Assembly (NCBI GenBank): GCA_964355425.1
Contig: CAYHDN010000019.1
Span: 1-14,668, forward strand
Source of the DNA: CAYHDN01 sp964355425
GTDB lineage: Bacteria > Patescibacteriota > UBA1384 > XYA2-FULL-43-10 > CAINNR01
Direction of reading: 5' to 3'
Length of the DNA stretch: 14,668 bases
Shown here: positions 1-6,502 of the stretch, piece by piece
Layout: the number at the start of each line of letters is the position of its first letter
Position numbering within the stretch: the stretch's first letter is position 1
Notes under the pieces: generated by a model
Seen by the model: only the letters and a program-made list of their open reading frames with translations
What the model was told of the DNA's origin: nothing
Database searches by the model: none
Position numbers and translations under genes: made by a program

Positions 1-56
1 TTATCAGTCCTTTTTCCATCAGGGTGTTTCCAAGCTATTGAAACATTACGGAGCTA

Positions 57-85
57 TTGACAAATATTAAATCATATGCTATAAT
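57..85 (+). promoter_or_regulatory. Consensus sigma70-type promoter of the transglycosylase unit
   Basis: TTGACA at 57-62 and TATAAT at 80-85 are separated by exactly 17 nt, so both hexamers and the spacer match the ideal housekeeping promoter. Transcription would start near 91-92, about 140 nt before the ATG at 235. No other plus-strand gene follows, so this promoter serves the lytic transglycosylase gene. Confidence 0.9.
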
Positions 86-90
86 GGAGC

Positions 91-163
91 AGTTGTCTGT
101 GAAAACGGGCAACTTTTTGTTTAACCCCAGTAGTAGATCATCTAGTCGACGATCACTACGGGG
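91..163 (+). promoter_or_regulatory. Structured 5' leader with two stem-loops
   Basis: Two hairpins start right at the predicted transcript end. The first pairs 91-99 with 106-114 (9 bp including G-U pairs, loop TGAAAA) and is followed by a T-run at 114-118, so it looks like a terminator or a 5' protective hairpin. The second pairs 125-128 with 160-163 (CCCC/GGGG), 130-134 with 155-159 (GTAGT/ACTAC) and 136-139 with 151-154 (GATC/GATC), with single bulged A residues at 129 and 135 and an 11-nt loop. I could not match it to a riboswitch family I know. It may be a cis-regulatory RNA or simply a stabilising leader. Confidence 0.55.
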
Positions 164-195
164 CAAGTCATTAACAATTTCTGTGCGCAAGGCTC

Positions 196-267
196 TCCGC
201 CTCGGCGGACTGCACGAACGCCAGAATAACGTACATGACCCTCAGCATCAAATCCGCCTTAGGCGGA
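196..267 (+). repeat. Two copies of a short palindrome (TCCGCC...GGCGGA)
   Basis: TCCGCC-TC-GGCGGA at 196-209 and TCCGCC-TTA-GGCGGA at 253-267, both followed by CT, lie 57 nt apart. The first is in the leader and the second is inside codons 7-12 of the transglycosylase gene. The same 6-bp arms form the core of the terminator at 991-1008. The first copy can be extended by an outer GTGC/GCAC pairing (183-186 with 212-215). This resembles a dispersed REP-like element, but only these copies are visible here. Confidence 0.6.
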
Positions 268-978
268 CTCAAGGAGAGGATCAAGTCGTACTTTCATAAA
301 TCAGTCATTGGTAACAAACTACATACAAGAGTTGCTTCGATTGCAATTCTTGGTGTAATTGCTCCTGTCTCTATCGTTCCGGTTTTTTCTGCCAAGGAAG
401 ATGAGACTTTTAAGAGCAAGATTGTACTTGATAAAACTTCCGGTCAGATAGTCGATATTGCCGAACAGCATGCGACTATTATTCCTGGCGAAAGTCAGGT
501 GCAGGCGCAGGAGCGAGTTGCCGCCGAAAGTGCGGCCAGAGCTGCCTTTGAGGCCGCCATAGCTGTCAAACCTGCCAAAACTGTTAAAACCGCCACTGCC
601 AAGGTCTACAGCGACCCTTCAAATTTTGACAGCATTTATCAGTCCGCAGGTGCTGCTTACGGTATTGACTGGCGAATCCTTAAGGCTATCCACTATGTTG
701 AGACTGGATGTTCCGGATCGACTTCAAAACGAAATCCTTCCGGTGCTACCGGTCCGATGCAGTTCATACCTTCCACTTGGAGGCACTATGGTGTAGACGG
801 TAACGGTGACGGGATTGCTGACATTACTAATGTCAATGACGCCATATATGCTGCTGCCAACTACCTTGCTGCTTCAGGTGGTGCCATGAACGGTTATAAA
901 ACCGCTCTATGGTCCTATAACCCTTCCTCTAGTTATTTCTTTAAGGTTATGGATATTGCCAGAAGCCTTGGATTCTAA
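235..978 (+). CDS. Membrane-anchored or exported lytic transglycosylase (SLT/MltB-like fold)
   Basis: This 247-aa protein is predicted to cleave peptidoglycan glycan strands outside the cell. Residues 1-30 are basic, residues 31-52 form a hydrophobic export or anchor segment, and 80-110 are Ala/Glu-rich and probably a helical linker. The catalytic domain covers about 130-247. It holds the likely catalytic Glu156 (HYVETG), the GATGPMQFIPSTW block at 170-182 that is typical of transglycosylases, a DGNGDG turn at 188-193 and the helix NDAIYAAANYLA. The ATG at 235 has no clear Shine-Dalgarno. It is the only ATG/GTG/TTG start before the hydrophobic segment in a frame open from 175. The AAGGAG at 271-276 has no start codon placed after it. 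The gene is alone between a strong promoter and a terminator, so it is monocistronic. Residues 5-17 echo another reading of the palindromic repeat just upstream, so the N-terminus may have been extended by a repeat. The family call is solid; the substrate and release mechanism are inferred. Confidence 0.88.
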   Translation: MTLSIKSALGGLKERIKSYFHKSVIGNKLHTRVASIAILGVIAPVSIVPVFSAKEDETFKSKIVLDKTSGQIVDIAEQHATIIPGESQVQAQERVAAESAARAAFEAAIAVKPAKTVKTATAKVYSDPSNFDSIYQSAGAAYGIDWRILKAIHYVETGCSGSTSKRNPSGATGPMQFIPSTWRHYGVDGNGDGIADITNVNDAIYAAANYLAASGGAMNGYKTALWSYNPSSSYFFKVMDIARSLGF

Positions 979-1020
979 ATAAAGAAAAATCCGCCCCAAA
1001 AAGGCGGATTTTTCTTTATT
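978..1020. terminator. Bidirectional intrinsic terminator
   Basis: A perfect 18-bp stem (978-995 with 1003-1020) has a 7-nt loop, a GC-rich core TCCGCC/GGCGGA, an A-rich 5' flank and a T-rich 3' flank. The left arm starts on the last base of the transglycosylase stop codon. Because eno converges from the right, the same hairpin can end transcripts on both strands. Confidence 0.93.
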
Positions 1021-1040
1021 CAAGTCTAAAGTCAAAGGTT

Positions 1041-1126
1041 TTTAAAGTCCGTAAAGTGCTAAGAATCGGAATCTATTGTATAAATGTATAAAATTTGCCG
1101 ACTTGATAGACTTTAAGGACTTTGAA
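1041..1126. repeat. Inverted repeat built from AAAGTC-type units downstream of eno
   Basis: The arms at 1041-1057 and 1110-1126 pair at 15 of 17 positions around a loop of about 52 nt. The whole stretch 1022-1137 is made of short AAAGTC/GACTTT units, direct on the left side and inverted on the right. It fills the space between the bidirectional terminator and the eno stop codon. It could be the first structure at the eno mRNA 3' end or a degenerate repeat; no function can be assigned. Confidence 0.5.
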
Positions 1127-1140
1127 CTTTATGGACTAGT

Positions 1141-2442
1141 TTATTGAAGCCCCGTATTTTGACTAACATCTCTTGTTGCTAATTTTGCCTTATCGCCCAG
1201 TAATCTTTCAATTTCCATCAACCGATTATATTTTGATGTCCGTTCAGTTCGACAAGGAGCACCGGTTTTTATTGATCCGCCGCCCGCGGCTACAGCTAAA
1301 TCAGCAATAAAAGTATCCTCGTTTTCGCCCGAACGGTGAGAAACCATGAATTTAATGTTGTTCTGTTTGGCAAAATTAATCGTCTCAATTGTTTCTGTCA
1401 ATGTGCCGATCTGGTTGGGTTTAATCAAAATTGAATTTGAAGCTCTCTGCTGAATTCCTAATTGCAAGCGGTTTTTGTTGGTAGTGTACAAATCATCGCC
1501 AATGATATCAATTTTCCCAGCGATTTCAGCTGTCAGCCGTTGCCAGCCTTGCCAGTCATCCTGATCCAAACCATCCTCGATCGAAATAATCGGATATTTT
1601 TCTACCCATTGCTTGTAAAAATCAATCAATTCATCGGAAGTAAACGTTCGATTTTCCCGATGGAGCTGATAAACATCTTTATAAAATATTCTTGAGGCCG
1701 CCGGATCTAGGCCGATAAACACTTCTTCGCCGGCGGCATAACCGGCATCTTTGATCGCCATCATCAAAAGCTCCATTGCTTGTTCATTTGAAAAAAGTGA
1801 TGGCGCAAAACCTCCTTCATCACCTACAAGCGGCTGATAATTTCGCTCAAGAAGAATTTTTCCGAGCGATTGGTATATCTCCGTACCGGCGCGCAATGAT
1901 TCGGTAAAGTTTGCAAATTTTACCGGCACAATCATGAATTCTTGAAAGTCTGTTGAGCCAACTGCATGTTTGCCGCCATTTAAAATGTTCAGATATGGCA
2001 GTGGAATCGTGTAGTTTTCAGTGGATCCAAAATAGCCAGCCAAAAAAGCAAAAAGTTCAAGCTTTTTGCTATGAGCGATGGCTTCAGCGACGGAAATAGA
2101 TACAGCCAGAGTGGCATTGCCGCCGAGATTCCCTTTGTTTGGGGTTCCGTCAATTTCAATCATTTTTTGGTCGACTGGCCGGAAGTCCTCAATTTTCATA
2201 CCAATTAAAGCCGGAGTAATTTTGTCCGTGATATTTTGAATAGCCTTCAGCACGCCTTTGCCGTTGTAGCGTTTTGGATCGCCATCACGCAACTCTAGCG
2301 CTTCATATTTTCCTGTTGAAGCGCCTGAAGGTGCATAACCGACGCCGACAGAGCCATCATCGAGATATGTTTTGACATACACCGTCGGGTTTCCTCGTGA
2401 ATCAAGCACTTCTAGTGCTCTAATAGCCTGTATTTTTGCCAT
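1141..2442 (-). CDS. eno: Enolase (phosphopyruvate hydratase)
   Basis: Enolase converts 2-phosphoglycerate to phosphoenolpyruvate in the cytosol (lower glycolysis). The 433-aa length is normal for the family. All the key positions can be seen: the DSRGNPTV start (14-21), the mobile loop PSGAST (38-43), His159, Glu168, Glu209 (VGDEGGFAP), the Mg ligands Asp246, Glu289 and Asp316, the catalytic Lys341, His369-Arg370-Ser371 and Lys392. The start ATG has a GAGG Shine-Dalgarno (complement at 2449-2452). The gene begins 31 nt after the DUF3048 gene, with no promoter seen between them, so the two are probably cotranscribed. Nothing is missing or truncated. Confidence 0.98.
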   Translation of the reverse strand: MAKIQAIRALEVLDSRGNPTVYVKTYLDDGSVGVGYAPSGASTGKYEALELRDGDPKRYNGKGVLKAIQNITDKITPALIGMKIEDFRPVDQKMIEIDGTPNKGNLGGNATLAVSISVAEAIAHSKKLELFAFLAGYFGSTENYTIPLPYLNILNGGKHAVGSTDFQEFMIVPVKFANFTESLRAGTEIYQSLGKILLERNYQPLVGDEGGFAPSLFSNEQAMELLMMAIKDAGYAAGEEVFIGLDPAASRIFYKDVYQLHRENRTFTSDELIDFYKQWVEKYPIISIEDGLDQDDWQGWQRLTAEIAGKIDIIGDDLYTTNKNRLQLGIQQRASNSILIKPNQIGTLTETIETINFAKQNNIKFMVSHRSGENEDTFIADLAVAAGGGSIKTGAPCRTERTSKYNRLMEIERLLGDKAKLATRDVSQNTGLQ

Positions 2443-2473
2443 AGAATCCTCGCTACATTAAATCAAGAAACTA

Positions 2474-3619
2474 CTATTTTGCAGAAAAAGATAATTCAGG
2501 AGACAGGATTTCGATCCAAGTGGTGCCGGGATTGAATTCGATTTCTGCGCTGCTAACTTTGTCATAAAATTTCGTCCTTGCCTTATCATTTTCCTTTCTC
2601 CATGTTGCTTTAATTTCTTTGCCGTCTAAAAACACTGAAGCTTCCCCGGAGCCGACAGTATCCATGATCCATCCCTGCTCGTTAATCTCGGTTACGGTCG
2701 ATGATCGCTTGACTACTTGGACGACAACATTTTTTGCTGAAAGCTGGGTATTAGTTGCCGCGTCCATGTGTGAACTGCCTGCTTGAGCGCGGAGATATTG
2801 GTTATTAGTCCGGTCATAAGTATAGGCGACATTATATGTCGTGTTGCCAAAATTAATTGTAACTGCCTGTGCTGTCGGTCGGCTGTCAAGGGCAAGATCA
2901 GTTTTGAATTTGTAAGGAGAAAAATCATTTGTAGCTGAATATTTTTTGTCTCCTGCGGCGCCATAAAGCTTTGATGTCGCAGTGTACATTGTGTGCTCGG
3001 ATGAAACTTTTCTTGAATAATCACGCCAATAAGCGGCCGGATTTGCAAACTGGTCGAGATCTAAAATGCCATCTTTCTTGATTTTCTGCAAAGCATCATA
3101 GTTTCCGCCAACATGAGCATAATAACCATTATATTCTCGGATCCAGTCGACATAATAGATTCGCGCAGAGCGTACCGGCCCGATTTTTTCTCCGCCTCTT
3201 GGCCCATAAACTGCTAAAAATCGAGTTATTCCGCCTTCAGCAATTGCCTCATAAACAATACTTGCGGCCGAAAGGCCAAGTTGCGGTCTGGCGTCAAGAT
3301 GATTTTCGACCATAATTCCCAATGGGTGGCGATCGGCATCCTCTTTAGAGACCATAGTTCCATCAAGCGATGACTGGTAGAGTTTTTGCTCTTCCTTCTT
3401 ATCGACATCAAGTGCTAAATCAATCCCTAAATCTGGGCGAAAAATAAAATAAAATCCCAGGCCGATAGCGACCAAGATGATCCCAATTGCTGAAATAATT
3501 GTAATTTTGCGATTCCGCGGATTAGACCAAAACTTTTTTAGCTTCTCTCTAAACGTTAATTTACTTTTTCCCTCGACGACAGTCTCTCCTTCGCCTTGTT
3601 TTAATTCGATGTTTGTCAT
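2474..3619 (-). CDS. DUF3048 / YerB-family membrane-anchored protein
   Basis: This 381-aa protein has a charged cytoplasmic N-terminus (1-38), one transmembrane helix (about 39-60) and a long outside part. Residues 98-160 carry the family hallmark blocks PLGIMVENH, ARPQLGLS, IVYEAIAEGGITRFLAVY and EKIGPVRSAR. The C-terminal part (about 265-378) fits the second DUF3048 domain. Its biochemical function is unknown; related proteins are surface lipoproteins or membrane proteins of Gram-positive bacteria and CPR. Here the anchor is a helix rather than a lipobox. The Shine-Dalgarno GAGGGG lies just before the ATG. It is the first gene of a two-gene unit with eno, an odd partner that may simply reflect compaction. 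Confidence 0.88.
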   Translation of the reverse strand: MTNIELKQGEGETVVEGKSKLTFREKLKKFWSNPRNRKITIISAIGIILVAIGLGFYFIFRPDLGIDLALDVDKKEEQKLYQSSLDGTMVSKEDADRHPLGIMVENHLDARPQLGLSAASIVYEAIAEGGITRFLAVYGPRGGEKIGPVRSARIYYVDWIREYNGYYAHVGGNYDALQKIKKDGILDLDQFANPAAYWRDYSRKVSSEHTMYTATSKLYGAAGDKKYSATNDFSPYKFKTDLALDSRPTAQAVTINFGNTTYNVAYTYDRTNNQYLRAQAGSSHMDAATNTQLSAKNVVVQVVKRSSTVTEINEQGWIMDTVGSGEASVFLDGKEIKATWRKENDKARTKFYDKVSSAEIEFNPGTTWIEILSPELSFSAK

Positions 3620-3671
3620 TGCCCCTCACTTAATTTTTGTTTTATTTTCATAACGATTTTTTGATATCTCT

Positions 3672-3701
3672 ATTATAAACTATTTTTTGTCATCAATCCA
3701 A
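3672..3701 (-). promoter_or_regulatory. Promoter for the DUF3048-eno pair
   Basis: On the minus strand TATAAT (complement 3672-3677) lies 18 nt after TTGGAT (complement 3696-3701). The -35 is inside the last codons of rarA, so transcription would start near 3665 with a leader of about 45 nt. The -10 is perfect and the -35 only partial. Confidence 0.5.
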
Positions 3702-4939
3702 TAATGCTGTTTGTGCAGGTTTCGCGGCCTGTGATCCTTTTTCCCGTAAGGTTCGTAATCTTTGCCAAAGCCAAACTCTTTCATTAGTTTAGTTGAAGCA
3801 TTTCGAATATCAAGCGGTATTGGATCAAGCCGCTGATTTTGAACATCATCGCGAGCTTTGGCATATGCATCATCAACTGCCCGTGATTTTGGCGCTTTGG
3901 ACAGGTAAATTACCAGCTGTGCTAAGGTATCATTAGCTTCCGGCATACCGATGAAATGGATTACCTGTTGGGTTGAGATCGCCAAGACCAGAGCAAGGGG
4001 GTCAGCCAGTCCGATATCTTCCGATGCGGCTCGAACCAGCCGGCGGACAATATAAAGCGGGTCTTCGCCAGCCTCTAGCATCCTGGCTAGGTAATGGAGT
4101 GAGGCATCAACGTCGGAAGCGCGAACCGATTTGTGCAGGGCCGAGATAGCATCAAAATGTCCATCAGCCTCTTTGTCATAGCGGATAAATTTCTTCTGTA
4201 TCGCCTCTTCGGCTATTTTTAAGTCAATTGTAATAGTCCCGAATTTTTTCCTTGAAGCCTCGCCTACTGGCAGACAAGTTGAAACGGCTAGTTCCAGTGC
4301 GTTGTATGCATCACGAGCATCACCTTCACATAGTTTGGCGATATGTTTTATTGCCGCATCATCAATTTTAATTTTCAATTTTCCGAATCCCCTGTTCTTA
4401 TCTTTTATTGCCAATTTAAGTAATTTTTCAATGTCATTTTCAGAAAGTTCCCGTAAATGAAAAACACGAGCCCGGGATAATAACGGCGCGTTAACTTCAA
4501 ATGAAGGATTTTCAGTAGTCGCACCAATCAAAATTATCGTTCCGTTCTCAACCGCTGGCAAAAAGGCATCTTGCTGGGTTTTATTGAAATGATGGATTTC
4601 ATCAACAAACAAAATTGTTTTTTGCTGGTGGAATTTTTTCCGTTCAACTGCTGTATCTAAAAATTTTCTAACATCTGAAATTCCAGCAGTAACAGCTGAA
4701 AACGGCTGAAAGTAAGATTTAGTTTTATTGGCGATTAATCGTGACAGAGTAGTCTTTCCCGATCCCGGTGGTCCCCAAAGAATCATGGAAAAAAGCTTGT
4801 CGGCTTCAATCGCCTTGCGCAGAATCTTATCTGGTGCTAAAATATGCTCCTGACCGATAAAACCGGAAAAATCATTTGGCCGCATTCGGTCAGCCAACGG
4901 CGCATCTGTCCCTAAATTTCGATCAAATAAATCCGTCAT
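3680..4939 (-). CDS. rarA: RarA/MgsA-type AAA+ ATPase (replication-associated recombination protein)
   Basis: This cytosolic clamp-loader-like AAA+ ATPase of 419 aa acts at stalled replication forks in the bacteria where it has been studied. Visible elements are the N-terminal DLFDRNLGTDAPLADRMRP block, the IGQEH motif (28-32), Walker A GPPGSGKT (56-63), Walker B ILFVDE (109-114), the sensor/GATTENPSFE block (139-148) and the arginine-finger region LLSRAR (153-158). The C-terminal part has the MgsA features ARMLEAGEDPLYIVRRLVRAASEDIGLADP and RNLHKQHYWID. No domain is missing. The Shine-Dalgarno is weak (AGGGT directly before the ATG). The gene has its own promoter with a 36-bp palindrome against it, so it may be under control of the neighbouring PaaX-like regulator. 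Confidence 0.96.
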   Translation of the reverse strand: MTDLFDRNLGTDAPLADRMRPNDFSGFIGQEHILAPDKILRKAIEADKLFSMILWGPPGSGKTTLSRLIANKTKSYFQPFSAVTAGISDVRKFLDTAVERKKFHQQKTILFVDEIHHFNKTQQDAFLPAVENGTIILIGATTENPSFEVNAPLLSRARVFHLRELSENDIEKLLKLAIKDKNRGFGKLKIKIDDAAIKHIAKLCEGDARDAYNALELAVSTCLPVGEASRKKFGTITIDLKIAEEAIQKKFIRYDKEADGHFDAISALHKSVRASDVDASLHYLARMLEAGEDPLYIVRRLVRAASEDIGLADPLALVLAISTQQVIHFIGMPEANDTLAQLVIYLSKAPKSRAVDDAYAKARDDVQNQRLDPIPLDIRNASTKLMKEFGFGKDYEPYGKKDHRPRNLHKQHYWIDDKK

Positions 4940-5006
4940 ACCCTGACTTCAAATTCAAACAATTAAGCTAATTTTTATATTATCATGAATTCAAACAATA
5001 CTCGAA

Positions 5007-5034
5007 ATTATAACAAAGTTTTTCTGTTTATTGA
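5007..5034 (-). promoter_or_regulatory. Extended -10 promoter of rarA
   Basis: The minus strand shows TGT followed directly by TATAAT (the -10 complement is 5007-5012), an extended -10 element. The -35 region at about 5029-5034 is poor, as is common with extended -10 promoters, and abuts the palindrome at 5035-5070. The leader is about 65 nt and contains a 12-bp direct repeat (AATTCAAACAAT at 4952-4963 and 4988-4999). Confidence 0.6.
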
Positions 5035-5070
5035 TCACACTTATTTAAACGGCCGTTTGCATAGATGTGA
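5035..5070. promoter_or_regulatory. 36-bp palindromic operator, copy A (rarA side)
   Basis: The site runs from TCACA to TGTGA with a perfect 12-bp core AAACGGCCGTTT at 5047-5058. Of 18 possible pairs, 14 are Watson-Crick and 2 are G-T. It has the same length, ends and core as copy B at 5634-5669. It lies immediately upstream of the rarA promoter -10/-35 and 5 nt beyond the stop of the PaaX-like gene. The likely ligand is that regulator (inference). Confidence 0.65.
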
Positions 5071-5075
5071 ATTTA

Positions 5076-5621
5076 CTAAATAAACTTTTTATCTAATATC
5101 CCGTCAATATCTGTTTCTTGTGAAATGATATTAATAATATATTTACCTACGCCAAGTTGATAACAAATTGTCTGAACAATATCGAAAACGTCTTTATTAA
5201 TTACCCATAAGCTTTGTTGTATCCTAATGTATCCCAGCTCTTTTATTGCCTTCCTGAACATATTTCTAGAAGTTTTTTCGGTCTCTGGAATATCAAAAGA
5301 TAAAAAATGATAGTGTGGTGACTCCTCAATTTGTTTTCCGATTTGATTCAGAAATTTCAGTTTTGTCTTGAATGTGAATTCAATTGATTCAGTTCCGGGA
5401 GTATAAGACAGGTACCCTTGATCTCTCAGGCGATACAACCATTTAGCGAAAGGGACCTCTGTGTAAGTTTTGTAAAAATTAGAATGAAAAATTTTTCTTG
5501 CGGCGCTTTTACTGATCATGGCATCCATCGTGAAACCACCGACATTATAAAAGTGTTCCAAAATTTCGAGAGTAATATTTACTAGTTTATCCTTTATCCT
5601 AGTTTTTGTACTTCGCTTCAT
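5076..5621 (-). CDS. PaaX-family-like regulator with winged-helix and Cas2-like domains
   Basis: This 181-aa protein has a very basic N-terminus and a predicted winged-helix region (about 10-85). A ferredoxin-like domain (103-172) resembles the PaaX central domain and Cas2: FDIPE at 109-113, Arg119 after a short spacer, AIKELGY and QSLWVI at 136-141, then the LGVGKYI strand. PaaX proteins are ligand-responsive repressors that bind inverted repeats; many CPR homologues are labelled Cas2 by similarity. There is no CRISPR array, cas1 or effector here, so a DNA-binding regulator is the better reading. The ATG has no Shine-Dalgarno. A TGA-TATTAT extended -10 ends only 8 nt before it, so translation may be leaderless. 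The gene sits between two 36-bp palindromes and is monocistronic, which points to autoregulation. Confidence 0.75.
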   Translation of the reverse strand: MKRSTKTRIKDKLVNITLEILEHFYNVGGFTMDAMISKSAARKIFHSNFYKTYTEVPFAKWLYRLRDQGYLSYTPGTESIEFTFKTKLKFLNQIGKQIEESPHYHFLSFDIPETEKTSRNMFRKAIKELGYIRIQQSLWVINKDVFDIVQTICYQLGVGKYIINIISQETDIDGILDKKFI

Positions 5622-5633
5622 ATAGATATAATA

Positions 5634-5669
5634 TCACATAAATACCAACGGCCGCTTGTATATATGTGA
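5634..5669. promoter_or_regulatory. 36-bp palindromic operator, copy B (regulator side)
   Basis: Runs from TCACA to TGTGA with the core AACGGCCG; 15 of 18 positions pair. It covers the possible -10 elements of the PaaX-like gene, which starts at 5621, so binding there would block that gene's own transcription. It aligns base for base in length with copy A, and the shared AACGGCCG...TTG...ATGTGAA pattern continues a few bases beyond the site. Confidence 0.68.
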
Positions 5670-5686
5670 ACATTTACTGGTATCAA
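5659..5686 (-). promoter_or_regulatory. Candidate promoter of the PaaX-like gene
   Basis: On the minus strand TTGATA (complement 5681-5686) and TATATA (complement 5659-5664) are 16 nt apart, with the -10 inside operator B. An alternative is an extended -10 TGA-TATTAT ending 8 nt before the ATG, which would give a leaderless mRNA. A TATAAT further upstream (complement near 5734) has only a weak -35. Which one is used cannot be decided from sequence. Confidence 0.45.
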
Positions 5687-5795
5687 TTGATTAAATTAAA
5701 GTGTGTCGAGTGAGTAAAAATGTGAAAACAGATTATACCGGTCAGCAAGAGGAGCCCCCAACTTAAGGTTCTCATCAAGTTGATCGGTCATAAAA
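5687..5795. other. Intergenic stretch between the PaaX-like gene and the HExxH gene
   Basis: No coding sequence is seen. It holds a TGTGAA half-site like the ends of the 36-bp palindromes (around 5720) and CGGTCA repeated twice (about 5740 and 5785). At 5792-5808, overlapping the stop codon of the HExxH gene, is an AT-only hairpin AAAATTAT-G-ATAATTTT that runs on into T's. That hairpin could be a weak terminator reading on the plus strand. Confidence 0.4.
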
Positions 5796-6494
5796 TTATG
5801 ATAATTTTTTTATTCCAAACTCTACAAGTCCATTGAAGTTTTTATTTTTCTGCCAAAACTCAGATAGTTCTTTCCTTAGCGCTTGATGGTTCGGGTATCC
5901 TTTGTCTTCAGATAAAATAATGTTATCAAATTCATCTTCGTCTAAAAGGAAGGTCAAAGACTCTTTAAGTATTTCAAACTTTTCTTTCCCAATTTTTGCC
6001 GTTATTTCGTCTCGCCAATAATATATAAATTGTAGATGTAGAATTTCATGACAAATCGTTGTGATCCAAAATGGAATCCCTTTCCAGATAGAAACCATAA
6101 ACCAATTGGGTTTTTCATTGGTTTTATATGGGCACATAAAACCGGTTGTAAAATAACAAGGAAAAACATTTTGATAAATCGGTTTTTGGGAAATATTTTC
6201 TAATATTTTGAAAAATTCTTTTTCTTTTGTTTGCCAGATATTTGTAAGCGAATCAATCTCTGCGCTCATAATACTTTCTTTGTACTGCTGATATTCGCTT
6301 GTAGAAAAATGCTTCTCTACCATTCTAATCGCATCCTCTTTCGAAGCTTTTAGAATTTTATCGAGCAAAAAATCTGGGATGTGTTGGTTTTCCTTTCGCC
6401 AATTAGTTCCCCAACTTTCATCACGATCTTGTGCAATTCGAACCCAGCTCCAGACATCTTTGTGACGGTCATAACTGAAAGTTACTTTTGGCAT
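5796..6494 (-). CDS. Uncharacterised cytosolic zincin-like protein (HEILH motif)
   Basis: This 232-aa protein has no signal peptide or membrane helix. A metallopeptidase zinc motif His149-Glu150-x-x-His153 lies in a hydrophobic helix context (ITTICHEILHLQF). Glu178 in KESLTFLL, 25 residues further on, is a possible third ligand. The N-terminal half is rich in Trp, charged residues and predicted helices. I do not recognise the family. The ATG is preceded by AAGGA at a good distance, and this ribosome-binding site overlaps the end of trxB; the gap is only 8 nt. It is the last gene of the six-gene operon. A protease or metal-dependent hydrolase role is inferred from the motif alone. Confidence 0.75.
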   Translation of the reverse strand: MPKVTFSYDRHKDVWSWVRIAQDRDESWGTNWRKENQHIPDFLLDKILKASKEDAIRMVEKHFSTSEYQQYKESIMSAEIDSLTNIWQTKEKEFFKILENISQKPIYQNVFPCYFTTGFMCPYKTNEKPNWFMVSIWKGIPFWITTICHEILHLQFIYYWRDEITAKIGKEKFEILKESLTFLLDEDEFDNIILSEDKGYPNHQALRKELSEFWQKNKNFNGLVEFGIKKLS

Positions 6495-6502
6495 ATAATT
6501 CC

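Noticed and set aside
91..234. c-di-AMP (ydaO), c-di-GMP or other known riboswitch
   Set aside because: The leader is folded and the gene context fits c-di-AMP control, but I could not find the conserved core of any riboswitch class I know.
57..299. 80-codon plus-strand ORF beginning at the -35 hexamer
   Set aside because: It starts on the promoter itself, upstream of the transcription start, has no ribosome-binding site and overlaps the leader and the transglycosylase start in another frame.
5035..5669. CRISPR locus suggested by a Cas2-like protein and two repeats
   Set aside because: There are only two repeats about 600 bp apart with a gene between them, no spacers, no cas1 and no effector. 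The repeats are palindromic operators by position.
5035..5669. IS200/IS605-like element with hairpin ends
   Set aside because: The enclosed protein is PaaX/Cas2-like, not a HUH TnpA, and there is no TnpB. The palindromes also sit correctly for promoter control.
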